Shown piece by piece: positions 43,608 through 52,016 of a stretch of DNA of 64,000 nt (within the stretch, counting starts at the first letter, position 1; each line of letters opens with the position of its first letter). The notes beneath the pieces were generated by a model. It was given only the letters and a program-made list of their open reading frames with translations. It made no database searches and was not told the origin of the DNA. The stretch comes from Finegoldia magna ATCC 53516 (GTDB taxonomy: Bacteria > Bacillota > Clostridia > Tissierellales > Peptoniphilaceae), in assembly GCF_000159695.1 (NCBI RefSeq), contig NZ_CM000955.1, positions 1,342,524 through 1,406,523 of the forward strand, read 5' to 3'. The position numbers were made by a program, and so were the translations under genes.

Positions 43608-44543
43608 TTATTTAGAAATTTCAGACCAAGATTTAACTTTACCAGTGAAGATATCTTTTATTTGTTCTAGAGTTAAATCTGTTGCTTTTGTATTTTCTTT
43701 GTTTACTATAACTGCTATACCATCGATTGCGATAGGTTGAGCTTTTAATTGTTCTTTTTCTTTGTCTTTTAATTCTCTTGAAGCCATTCCGATATCACAT
43801 ACACCTTCAATAGCTGAGTTCATACCAGCTGAAGATCCTGTTGATTGGATTTCGATTTCTACTTCTGGATACATTGCTTTGTAGCTTTCTGCTAATTTTT
43901 CCATTAATGGAGAAACTGAAGTTGAACCTGCAACTACGATTTTACCTTTTTGAGAATTTTTGTTGTAAGCTTTAGCTTCTTCAGGAAGTTGTTCATAACC
44001 TTCTTTTTTAACAATTTCTTGTCCTTCTTTTGAAAGAATATAATCTAAGAAATCTTTTGGAAGTGGTTTTAATTCTCCTTTGTAAGCAATGTTAAAAGGT
44101 CTTGAGATTTTGTAGTCTCCTTTTTGAACATTTTCAGAAGTTGCTTCAACACCGTTGATTTTTACTGCGTTAACTTTGTCGTTTAATGAACCTAATGAAA
44201 TATATCCAATAGCGTCTTTGTCTTGACCTACAGTCATCATAACTGCGTTAGTACTGTTTTGTACGATTGCAGAAGAAACTGTTTTGTCTTGTTCTTTACC
44301 GTCAGCACCTTTTTCTAAGATTTTAGTGATTTCTGTAAAAGCTCCTCTAGTACCTGAACCATTTTCTCTTGATACTACGTGAATTTCTCCTCCAGCACTT
44401 TCGTTTGATTTAGAATCTGTAGAAGTAGTTTCTGTTTTGTTTGAGTTGTCTGATGTTTTTCCATCATCTTGTTTTGCACATGCTACCATGAATACTCCGA
44501 ATACTAGCATCATAGCAACTAACATAAATTTTTTGATTTTCAA
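43608..44543 (-). CDS. pstS: circularly permuted PstS phosphate-binding lipoprotein
   Basis: A 311-residue lipoprotein (leader with lipobox VFMVAC, Cys22; acidic/Ser-Thr linker to about residue 50). All PstS phosphate-site motifs are present but the halves are swapped. The part that is normally C-terminal comes first (VVSRENGSGTRGAFTEI, IVQNSTNAVMMTV, AIGYISLGSLND, YKISRPFNI). It is followed by the part that is normally N-terminal (KIVVAGSTSVSPLMEKLAES, STGSSAGMNSA, CDIGMASRELKD, LTLEQIKDIFTGKV). I prefer the TTG start at 44543 (MKIKKFML), because the ATG at 44552 directly abuts AAAGG. It is the first gene of the pst operon. Confidence 0.93.
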   Translation of the reverse strand: MKIKKFMLVAMMLVFGVFMVACAKQDDGKTSDNSNKTETTSTDSKSNESAGGEIHVVSRENGSGTRGAFTEITKILEKGADGKEQDKTVSSAIVQNSTNAVMMTVGQDKDAIGYISLGSLNDKVNAVKINGVEATSENVQKGDYKISRPFNIAYKGELKPLPKDFLDYILSKEGQEIVKKEGYEQLPEEAKAYNKNSQKGKIVVAGSTSVSPLMEKLAESYKAMYPEVEIEIQSTGSSAGMNSAIEGVCDIGMASRELKDKEKEQLKAQPIAIDGIAVIVNKENTKATDLTLEQIKDIFTGKVKSWSEISK

Positions 44544-44612
44544 ATAAATCATCCTTTCATATTTAATTCACTAATAGAATACATGTAATGTTTAAAATTC
44601 ATATAATATTAT

Positions 44613-44629
44613 TGTAAATTGTATGTAAA
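44613..44629 (-). promoter_or_regulatory. PHO box (PhoP-binding direct repeat) upstream of pstS
   Basis: On the minus strand: TTTACA, 5 bp, TTTACA, that is two consensus TT(A/C/T)ACA half-sites at the 11-bp period used by Firmicute PhoP. An AT-rich -10 candidate (TATTAT near 44604-44609) follows, about 60-70 bp before the pstS start. Confidence 0.75.
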
Positions 44630-44638
44630 GTTATTTGT

Positions 44639-44668
44639 TTACAATTTTTAAAAGTAAAGTGTTATACT
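44639..44668 (+). promoter_or_regulatory. promoter of asparaginase gene
   Basis: TTACAA (44639), 18 bp, TATACT (44663-44668), followed by AGGAGGGG and the start at 44686. It is moderate and lies back to back with the PHO box. Confidence 0.45.
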
Positions 44669-44685
44669 ATTTCTAGGAGGGGTGT

Positions 44686-45684
44686 ATGAAAAAATTACTA
44701 TTAATTACAACTGGAGGAACTATAGCTTCCGTTGCTACAGATAAAGGATTAGCACCAGGTCTTCAAGCAAAAGATATATTAGAATATGTAAAATTTAAGA
44801 AATTTGATTTTGAATTGGATACAATAAGTTTGTTCAGTATTGATTCAACAGACATAAAACCAAAGCATTGGCTACATATCAAACAAACTATAAAAGAAAA
44901 TTACAATAAATACGATGGGTTTGTAATAACACACGGTACAGATACTTTGGCTTATACCGCATCTGCGTTAGGGTATTTAATTCAAAAAAGTCCGAAACCA
45001 ATTGTAATAACAGGTGCTCAAAAATCAATTTCAAATGATATTACAGATGCAAAGAATAATTTAATAGACGCATTGATATTTGCTAGTAAAGAAAAATCAC
45101 ACGGTGTCAATATAGTGTTCAATGGAAAAGTTATTTGTGGAAACAGAGCTAGAAAAGTTAGAACAAAAAGTTTTGATGCATTCGATTCTATTAATTATCC
45201 ACTGATTGCAATAATTCACGATGGAAAAGTTTTAAGATACATTGATGATAAATCAGATAATACTGTAGAATTTTACGACAAACTAGATGACAGCGTATAT
45301 TTGTTGAAATTAATTCCATCAATGAGAGCAGATATATTAGAAGATATTTTCGAAAAATACGACTGTATTATCGTAGAAAGTTATGGAGTGGGTGGAATGC
45401 CTGTAGGAATATCTGAAGAATTTCTAAGATTAATGGATCGATACTCAACTAATAAAATTATTGTAATGACAACTCAAGTTCCACAAGAAGGCTCAGATAT
45501 TGGAGTATACCAAGTTGGTATGAGAATCAGAGAAAAGTTAGATGTATTGGAATCCAAAGATATGACATTAGAATCAGTTGTGTGTAAAATGATGTATGTT
45601 ATGGGAAAACACAACAGAGATATTCAAAAAATTCAAGACGAATTTTACTCAATTATAAATCATGATATTTCAATAATAGAATAA
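44686..45684 (+). CDS. ansA: type I L-asparaginase
   Basis: A 332-residue asparaginase that hydrolyses asparagine to aspartate and ammonia. The two catalytic threonine motifs are at LLITTGGTIASV (first Thr) and FVITHGTDTLAYTA (second Thr with the Asp). PIVITGAQKS and VYQVGMRIREK are also conserved. No signal peptide is seen, so it is the cytoplasmic AnsA type. It is monocistronic with AGGAGGGG before the ATG and a strong terminator after. Confidence 0.93.
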   Translation: MKKLLLITTGGTIASVATDKGLAPGLQAKDILEYVKFKKFDFELDTISLFSIDSTDIKPKHWLHIKQTIKENYNKYDGFVITHGTDTLAYTASALGYLIQKSPKPIVITGAQKSISNDITDAKNNLIDALIFASKEKSHGVNIVFNGKVICGNRARKVRTKSFDAFDSINYPLIAIIHDGKVLRYIDDKSDNTVEFYDKLDDSVYLLKLIPSMRADILEDIFEKYDCIIVESYGVGGMPVGISEEFLRLMDRYSTNKIIVMTTQVPQEGSDIGVYQVGMRIREKLDVLESKDMTLESVVCKMMYVMGKHNRDIQKIQDEFYSIINHDISIIE

Positions 45685-45693
45685 GAATATTAG

Positions 45694-45730
45694 CGGTAAA
45701 ATAATTTTCAAAATATTTTACCGTTTTTTT
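45694..45730 (+). terminator. terminator of ansA
   Basis: A 10-bp stem CGGTAAAATA/TATTTTACCG with a 10-nt loop, followed by T7. Confidence 0.9.
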
Positions 45731-45741
45731 ATTTGCAAATT

Positions 45742-45769
45742 TTGAAAAGTGTGAGATATGAATTATAAT
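45742..45769 (+). promoter_or_regulatory. promoter of the unknown gene at 45787
   Basis: TTGAAA (45742-45747), 16 bp, TATAAT (45764-45769), then TTAGAGGA and the ATG 17 bp later. Confidence 0.7.
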
Positions 45770-45786
45770 TTAGTTAGAGGAAAATT

Positions 45787-46317
45787 ATGAAAAGAAATGT
45801 AGATTTTTATGTAAAAAAAAGAAATGAATTGATTGATTTGTTAGATGAGGATAAAATAACAAAACAGGAATTTATTTCAAGAAACAACGTATTGATTAAT
45901 AGTTTTAATCTAAGACCTTTTACTGATATTAAAACAGTAAACGAGGGGGTTTTTAATTATCAGTATTATAATTTAAAAGCTAAGGAATACAATACAATAG
46001 CTAACAAATACAAAAACAAAAAACCTAAGAAGTATATTGCATCTTTAAATAAATGCAGAAACTATTACTTAGAAAAAGATAATACAATTTTAAAGATTTT
46101 GGAATTAATAGAATACAAGAATGTTGAAGCATATTACATAGACATTTTGTCCTACAGAATGAGGGATAATCTTTTTGAAATTGTACTCAAAGATTATGAA
46201 AAGATGATTTTTCACACAATAAATGAAAATATCAAACAACATTTGATAGCAAATAATGTTTTTGAACCAATAAAGAAAAAATCCCTTATCGATTCTTATG
46301 TCAATAAGGGATATTAA
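45787..46317 (+). CDS. uncharacterised 176-residue protein
   Basis: I do not recognise a family with confidence. The protein is soluble, rich in Lys, Tyr, Asn and Ile, and predicted mostly helical, with no signal peptide, membrane segment or cysteine cluster. The start NVDFYVKKRNELIDLLDED and the middle YNTIANKYKNKKPKKYIASLNKCRNYYLEKD look like an ordered domain. It has its own promoter and AGAGGA site, so it is expected to be expressed. Its stop codon touches the stop codon of the convergent gene, and its last 40 bp contain a terminator hairpin. Confidence 0.75.
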   Translation: MKRNVDFYVKKRNELIDLLDEDKITKQEFISRNNVLINSFNLRPFTDIKTVNEGVFNYQYYNLKAKEYNTIANKYKNKKPKKYIASLNKCRNYYLEKDNTILKILELIEYKNVEAYYIDILSYRMRDNLFEIVLKDYEKMIFHTINENIKQHLIANNVFEPIKKKSLIDSYVNKGY

Positions 46318-46318
46318 T
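46276..46318. terminator. bidirectional terminator embedded in the 3' end of the coding region
   Basis: Stem ATCCCTTAT (46281-46289)/ATAAGGGAT (46304-46312). Six A on the left (a T-run for the minus strand) and an AT-rich tail on the right flank it. It lies wholly within the last codons of the plus-strand gene and serves two genes whose stop codons abut. Confidence 0.75.
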
Positions 46319-46707
46319 TATTTCTTTATTTGGTTTACTATTTCTTCTGTAGTCATATTTTTATTTAATTTGTAATTGCCATCCTTAAAAGCAGTAACAT
46401 TGTTTTGTTTTAAGTAATCTAAGAATTCTTGTTCATTCGTAATTATGTTTCCACTGATTAATATCTTTGACACATCTAAGTCTTTCGCTTCAGGTGGAAT
46501 TGTGATTTCAATGTCTTTAACTTCTTCAGTAACTTGTTGGATTTTTAAATCTTTTGAGTAGGTTTGAGAACTTGTATAGTTTTTGGAAAACATTGAATCA
46601 ATTGTTTTGTAAACATACAATGTCGTAACTACTAGAATGAGCAATAATAATAAAAGCTTTGCAAATTTATAAATAAAGTCTACTATTGTATCAATAAAAT
46701 TTTTCAT
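46318..46707 (-). CDS. short MltG-like membrane protein (LysM-like part only)
   Basis: A 129-residue protein with one N-terminal transmembrane helix (about 15-35) and an extracellular domain. The pattern IEITIPPEAKDLDVSKILI, EQEFLDYLKQNN and FKDGNYKLNKNMTTEEIVNQI matches the N-terminal LysM-like domain of the MltG/YceG endolytic transglycosylase. The catalytic domain with its Glu is absent, so it is not a full MltG. It may bind nascent glycan or modulate a full MltG elsewhere. Similar short forms exist in clostridia. It is intact, with a clear start and no sign of recent truncation. Confidence 0.65.
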   Translation of the reverse strand: MKNFIDTIVDFIYKFAKLLLLLLILVVTTLYVYKTIDSMFSKNYTSSQTYSKDLKIQQVTEEVKDIEITIPPEAKDLDVSKILISGNIITNEQEFLDYLKQNNVTAFKDGNYKLNKNMTTEEIVNQIKK

Positions 46708-46767
46708 TTTTCACCTTCCTTATTAAATTATAATGATTTATTAACAATTTTTCAAATAGGAGCAATA

Positions 46768-47733
46768 ATGAGACATATAAATATAGATAATTCAAATAGC
46801 AACCAAAGAGTAGATAGGTTTATTATGAAATTGATGCCAAAAATGAGCAAAAATCATATCCAAAAACTTATCAGAACTAAAAAAGTAAAAGTTAATAAAA
46901 AAAGGACAGAACCTGACTACAATTTGAAAATAGACGATGTGGTAAATATTTATTTGTACGATGAAGTTATTGAAAAATATCAAGATAATAAGGTATACAC
47001 TGCTGAGGATTTTAACTTGGATATAATCTATGAAGATGATGATTTGATATTGATTAATAAAAAAACAGGAGTATTATCACACGCGGCTAATCCTCAAGAT
47101 TATGGGAAAAACATAGTGGATATGATGGTAAGTTATTTGATAAAAACAAATCAGTTTACGCCAACACAAAACTCCACATTTACACCAGCTTTGGTAAATA
47201 GATTGGATAGAAATACTTCTGGTATTGTTGTTGGTGCAAAAACTTATGATAGCTTGAAATATTTTAATGATTTATTCAAAAAACACGAAATTACTAAGAT
47301 TTACGAAACTATTGTGGTTGGTAACCTCAAAGACCAAACAATTGATTTGGCGCTAGAAAAAGATATCGATAAGAACAAATCTGTGATAAATTCTAGTGGA
47401 AAGAAAAGCATGACAAAAGTATGGAATGTGAAAAATTTCGGGAAATATTCGCTAGTTAATGTAGATTTATTGACGGGCAGGACTCATCAAATTAGAGCTC
47501 ATTTGTCACACATTAATCACCCAATAATTGGCGATATTAAATATGGAAACAGAGATGTTAATAAATATTTCAAAAATAAGTACGATTTGAATTTTCAATT
47601 ATTACATTCGTATAAGCTAATATTTCCAGAAAAAATGGAAAAATATCAAAAATATGAATCTATGGTTTTTGAAAGCAAAAGGGATGATTTATTTGAGAAA
47701 ATATTGAACGATTTGGAGAGTAAATATGATTAA
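46768..47733 (+). CDS. RluA-family 23S/tRNA pseudouridine synthase
   Basis: A 321-residue enzyme with an N-terminal S4 RNA-binding domain (about 12-60, RVDRFIMKLMPKMSKNHIQKLIRTKKVKVN) and an RluA catalytic domain. The catalytic Asp147 is in LVNRLDRNTSGIVV and the later motif LLTGRTHQIRAHLSHINHPI is present. The His of the usual HRLDR motif is Asn here, which occurs in RluC-like members. The target uridines cannot be assigned. It is coupled to the next gene by an 8-bp overlap. Confidence 0.92.
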   Translation: MRHINIDNSNSNQRVDRFIMKLMPKMSKNHIQKLIRTKKVKVNKKRTEPDYNLKIDDVVNIYLYDEVIEKYQDNKVYTAEDFNLDIIYEDDDLILINKKTGVLSHAANPQDYGKNIVDMMVSYLIKTNQFTPTQNSTFTPALVNRLDRNTSGIVVGAKTYDSLKYFNDLFKKHEITKIYETIVVGNLKDQTIDLALEKDIDKNKSVINSSGKKSMTKVWNVKNFGKYSLVNVDLLTGRTHQIRAHLSHINHPIIGDIKYGNRDVNKYFKNKYDLNFQLLHSYKLIFPEKMEKYQKYESMVFESKRDDLFEKILNDLESKYD

Positions 47734-49345
47734 GATAATTAACAAGAATAAAACATATGAATATGAAAATAAGACGATTTATGATTATGGCATTCAATTT
47801 GGGTTTGAAGATAGTATTGTTGCATTAAAAAACAATAAACTTGTTGATATTATGAGTAGTGTAGATGATGGAGATACGATTGAGTTTGTAAATGAAAACA
47901 ACATTTATTCACAAGACACATTGATGAAAACAGGAATTTTGCTGCTACTATTGGCATTTAAAATAAAATTTCCCGAAGATCAATTGGTAGTTGAATATAC
48001 AATTGGGGACTATATGTATCTTGAATTCGAAAATAACAACGAAATTCATTTTAGAGATTTGGAAGAAATCAGAGAACTAATGGATGATTTGATTAATCAA
48101 AATATTAGAATTGAAAGAGTAAAAGTTTCCAGAAAAGAAGCTTTTGATATTTTTGAAAAGGAAGGATACATTCAAAAATCAAGACTACTAAAAAGTTTAG
48201 ACAAGGATGAAGTGTATTTGTACAAATGTCACAATCATTACTTTGGTATAGAAGGATTTGTAGCTCCATTTACGAGATTTTTGAAACACTACAAACTTAT
48301 CAATTATTTTCCAGGAGTTGCATTGAGTGTTAGCAGAACTGGTGAATTTACTGAATTTAAAGAACAAAAAGCTCTCTCAAAAATATTTTCTAAATCAAAA
48401 AAATGGACTGAAATGTTGGATATTGGTTATGTGGGAAGCTTGAATGAAAAAATTCAGGATGGAAATATGGATTTTTTGGTTAGCGTAAATGAAGCTTATT
48501 TTGAAAATCAAATTTCATATATTGCTGACAAAATTATTTACAACAATGCAAGATTAGTTCAAATATCGGGACCGTCATCTTCAGGAAAAACAACAATGGC
48601 TGAAAGACTTTCTGTGCAATTAGCTGTAAGAGGCAAAAATCCTATTCCTATTTCGATGGATAATTATTTTGTAAATAGAGTCGACACTCCTTTGGATGAA
48701 GAAGGCAACAGGGATTACGAATCGATTAATGCGCTTGATTTAAAAACGTTTAACAGAGATTTAATGAGATTATTGGAAGGCGATTATGTTAATTTGCCAA
48801 TTTATAATTTCATTACAGGTGAAAGAGAATATGGCGATACTTACACCAAACTTGACAAAAATGGAATTATAATTGTGGAAGGAATTCATGGACTTAATCC
48901 AAAACTTACAAGTCTAGTTCCAGACAAGGACAAATACAAAATTTATGTATCAGCCTTGACACAACTAAGTATTGATTGTCACAATAGAATATCAACTACA
49001 GATATGAGACTTATGAGAAGAATGGTAAGAGATTTCGTTCAAAGAGATAAAAGTGTAGACGATACATTGTCTGAGTGGCCAAGAGTTCACGCGGCTGAAT
49101 ATATTAATGTTTTTCCATATCAAAATGAAGCAGACAGTATAATAGACTCCTCATTAATTTATGAAATTAATATTTTGAAAAAATACGTCTTGAAATTAGT
49201 GGAAAATTATGACAAAAACGGTCCAAACTTTACAGAGATTGAAAGGTTAAAATCGATTTTGAATTATTTTATAGAAATAAAAGACGATTCAATAGTACCT
49301 AAAAACTCAATTTTACAAGAATTCATAGGAGATTACAATGAATAA
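47726..49345 (+). CDS. TGS/ThrRS-like domain fused to uridine kinase
   Basis: A 539-residue fusion. The N-terminal part resembles the TGS and editing-side region of threonyl-tRNA synthetase (about 1-200, including NHYFGIEGFVAPFTRF). The C-terminal part is a P-loop uridine kinase/phosphoribulokinase domain with VQISGPSSSGKTTMAERL (Walker A near 280), PISMDNYFVNR, EGIHGLNP and RRMVRDFVQRDKS. Such fusions are common in Firmicutes and are usually called nucleoside kinase. It overlaps the neighbours by 8 bp on each side, so it belongs to the rluA-kinase-addB-addA run. Confidence 0.9.
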   Translation: MIKIINKNKTYEYENKTIYDYGIQFGFEDSIVALKNNKLVDIMSSVDDGDTIEFVNENNIYSQDTLMKTGILLLLLAFKIKFPEDQLVVEYTIGDYMYLEFENNNEIHFRDLEEIRELMDDLINQNIRIERVKVSRKEAFDIFEKEGYIQKSRLLKSLDKDEVYLYKCHNHYFGIEGFVAPFTRFLKHYKLINYFPGVALSVSRTGEFTEFKEQKALSKIFSKSKKWTEMLDIGYVGSLNEKIQDGNMDFLVSVNEAYFENQISYIADKIIYNNARLVQISGPSSSGKTTMAERLSVQLAVRGKNPIPISMDNYFVNRVDTPLDEEGNRDYESINALDLKTFNRDLMRLLEGDYVNLPIYNFITGEREYGDTYTKLDKNGIIIVEGIHGLNPKLTSLVPDKDKYKIYVSALTQLSIDCHNRISTTDMRLMRRMVRDFVQRDKSVDDTLSEWPRVHAAEYINVFPYQNEADSIIDSSLIYEINILKKYVLKLVENYDKNGPNFTEIERLKSILNYFIEIKDDSIVPKNSILQEFIGDYNE

Positions 49346-52016
49346 GAGAATTGTGTACACTAATTCAAATTCTTCAAAGCTTTTTGATGAAAATATATCT
49401 TACTTAAAAAATCAAATTAGAAATGGTAATACTGATTTTATTTTGATTTTGCCAAATAGAAAGCTAATTAAGAATATTAGAAATAAGTTTTTAAAAGAAC
49501 AATCAGTGCTATGCGACGTCAAGATTTGGACTATTGACGATTTAGTGAATGCTTCAGATATTTCAACATATTTGACAGATCTAATTTTGAGATTAGCAAT
49601 TCAAGAACTTATCGATGAAGGTGAGTTTGAAGATAATAAATTCTTCAATTCTAATGGAATGATAAATTCATCCAAAAGATTTATATCTGCATGTAAGTAT
49701 TCAAATAAACAAATAGATGAACTTGAAGAGATTTCTAGTCAAAATGTTAGCTTAAATATTTTGAGCAAAGTGTATGATAAATACCAAAGCATTATGAAAC
49801 AATATAATCTTCTGGATAAATTTGATGCCTATAACACAAAAAATCTTAATCTTCAAAAAAACAAGGATATTTACATTCATGGATTTAGTGAGTTTCGACC
49901 AATTGAATTGGAAGTAATAAAACAGTTAAAAAATTACGATGTTAATGTTTATGTTTTCATGGATTATTATAATGAATACAAAAGTAAGTTAGTAAATCAA
50001 TTGCAAGATATTGGATTTGATGCTATTCAAAATGATGAAAAATCAAAACCAAATAAATTTATTGAAAAAAAGGTAGTTAAATTAACCAATGAAATTTTAG
50101 AAAAAGACAGACTAATCGATGAAGTATCAAAAGATTCATACACCTATGATTATAACAAAATGGCAATTCTTTTAGAAAAAGATTCTTCAAAAAGGGAAAT
50201 ATTTAATTCATTGAAACTACACGATATCCCAGTTTTTGGAGACGATTATATTTCATATCGTGATTATAAATTTTTCTTAGATATAATTAATCTACTTGAT
50301 AATACGAAAACTTTAAAGCAATATATTTTCTCTACATTGGATAGCTGTTTTTTGGAATTTGATTTGAAGGATAAAGTTACTTTCAGAAACATATTGTCGG
50401 ATTTTGAGTTTGATAGTTGGGAAGATTTAGAAAAAATATTAAAAGTAAATGTGAATTATGAAACTAATTTGCAAATTCTAAAAGATATTAAATCGTATTA
50501 TTTATCATTTATAGAAACAGATTCTAATGTTTTGTCTAATCTTATAACATTAATTCAAAAGAAAGAAAGTGATGATACAGGATTTACTTTGTTTTCTGAA
50601 AAACTTTTGATAATCCTTGAAGATTTGGATAAAACTTATGCTGAACTTGTTAAAAAATCAAAAAATATTAACTCTTATTTGATGGATTTGATAAAAAACT
50701 TGAAGGTTGATTCTACAGATTATTTAGTTGATGGAATTAGAATTTACTCCCTTACGGATATTAGACTTTCAAACTACGATGTTTTATACATGGTTAATAT
50801 GAATGATGATGTAATTCCAGGCAAAATTAATTACGATTTCTTTAATAATGAAGAAAATATAGAATTTCTACAAAAAAGAGGAGTTGATATTTTATCAGAC
50901 GGAGAAAATAGAAAGAGAAATATTGATAGATTCATTGATGCTATAAAAAGAGCGAATAAAAAAATATATCTGTCTTACAACACAGAAAGCAGCATCAAAT
51001 CAAGGTTGATTTTGGATAAAAACGTAAAATCAAATCAAAAAATAAGGAAAATTAACACGAAAAATATCAAAAAAATTGACACTAAACAACTTCACAGTGT
51101 GTCAGCTTATGAAAAGTATTCTCTAAAACAACATTTGAATAGAATAGAAAACAGAATATCTTCAAAGAATATTTTTGATTTTGAAGTGGATGACAAAACA
51201 ACACAATATATATTGAAGAAAGAATTATCTTCAACGCAACTAGAAACATATTTTGAATGTCCAATGAAGTTCTATTTTAGATATTATTTGAAACTTAAAC
51301 CACAAATAAAGTCTAGACAATTGGATATCGGGACTATTTTGCATAACACATTGGAAGAATTTTATGGAATCAATATTTCCAAAATAAGAGATGCGATATA
51401 TGGCAAATGTGAGTTAGATGTTTCAAGTCTGGATGAATTGCTAAAAAATTCATTTGAAAAGTTCGGATTAAACACGGATATTAAGGAAAATGAATTTGAT
51501 TATGAAAAATATTTGAACAAACTCAAGGATTTTGTCATATCTGACATTTACAATATGAAAAACGAATCTGAAAAGTTTTATCCATATAAATTAGAAGAAG
51601 ATTTTATTGTCAGCTTGGATGAAAACACTAAATTTATTGGACGAATTGACAGAGTTGATAGAACAGATGCAGGTAAGATTAGATTAATAGACTATAAATT
51701 ATCGAAAAATAGTTTTAGAAAAGCAAAAGATTTGGACAAAAACAAAGGATTTCAATTTGCAATATATTCTTCGTACGGCGATGTTGTAAGTTGCAAATAC
51801 AAGAGCATTAAAGATAATGAAGAATATGAATATCTTCAAAATGTTTCTAAGGATCAGTTGAATGAGATTATGATACAAAAAGTGAAAGAGTTCAGAGAAA
51901 ATATTAGAAGTAAAAGATTATTTGTAAAAGCAAGTGATGAAAATTCTTGTAAATATTGTGATTATAATAAAATTTGCAAGTTAAAAAACACAGGAGGAGA
52001 AGCTAGTAATGATTAA
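49338..52016 (+). CDS. addB: ATP-dependent nuclease subunit B (AddB/RexB type)
   Basis: An 892-residue protein, shorter than the roughly 1,160 of Bacillus AddB. The C-terminal nuclease has the family motif SSTQLETYFECPMKFYFRY, the PD-(D/E)XK residues in FIGRIDRVDR and RLIDYKLSKNSF, and the Fe-S cysteines CKYCDYNKICKL together with Cys of FECP. The N terminus lacks a Walker A lysine (YTNSNSSKLFDE in its place), as in streptococcal RexB. It works with AddA in double-strand-break end processing and Chi recognition. It overlaps addA by 8 bp. Confidence 0.9.
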   Translation: MNKRIVYTNSNSSKLFDENISYLKNQIRNGNTDFILILPNRKLIKNIRNKFLKEQSVLCDVKIWTIDDLVNASDISTYLTDLILRLAIQELIDEGEFEDNKFFNSNGMINSSKRFISACKYSNKQIDELEEISSQNVSLNILSKVYDKYQSIMKQYNLLDKFDAYNTKNLNLQKNKDIYIHGFSEFRPIELEVIKQLKNYDVNVYVFMDYYNEYKSKLVNQLQDIGFDAIQNDEKSKPNKFIEKKVVKLTNEILEKDRLIDEVSKDSYTYDYNKMAILLEKDSSKREIFNSLKLHDIPVFGDDYISYRDYKFFLDIINLLDNTKTLKQYIFSTLDSCFLEFDLKDKVTFRNILSDFEFDSWEDLEKILKVNVNYETNLQILKDIKSYYLSFIETDSNVLSNLITLIQKKESDDTGFTLFSEKLLIILEDLDKTYAELVKKSKNINSYLMDLIKNLKVDSTDYLVDGIRIYSLTDIRLSNYDVLYMVNMNDDVIPGKINYDFFNNEENIEFLQKRGVDILSDGENRKRNIDRFIDAIKRANKKIYLSYNTESSIKSRLILDKNVKSNQKIRKINTKNIKKIDTKQLHSVSAYEKYSLKQHLNRIENRISSKNIFDFEVDDKTTQYILKKELSSTQLETYFECPMKFYFRYYLKLKPQIKSRQLDIGTILHNTLEEFYGINISKIRDAIYGKCELDVSSLDELLKNSFEKFGLNTDIKENEFDYEKYLNKLKDFVISDIYNMKNESEKFYPYKLEEDFIVSLDENTKFIGRIDRVDRTDAGKIRLIDYKLSKNSFRKAKDLDKNKGFQFAIYSSYGDVVSCKYKSIKDNEEYEYLQNVSKDQLNEIMIQKVKEFRENIRSKRLFVKASDENSCKYCDYNKICKLKNTGGEASND

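Noticed and set aside
47161..47240. Loss of function in the RluA-type enzyme because the usual HRLDR is NRLDR
   Set aside because: The catalytic Asp and the flanking RxTSG are intact, and Asn at this position occurs in active relatives.
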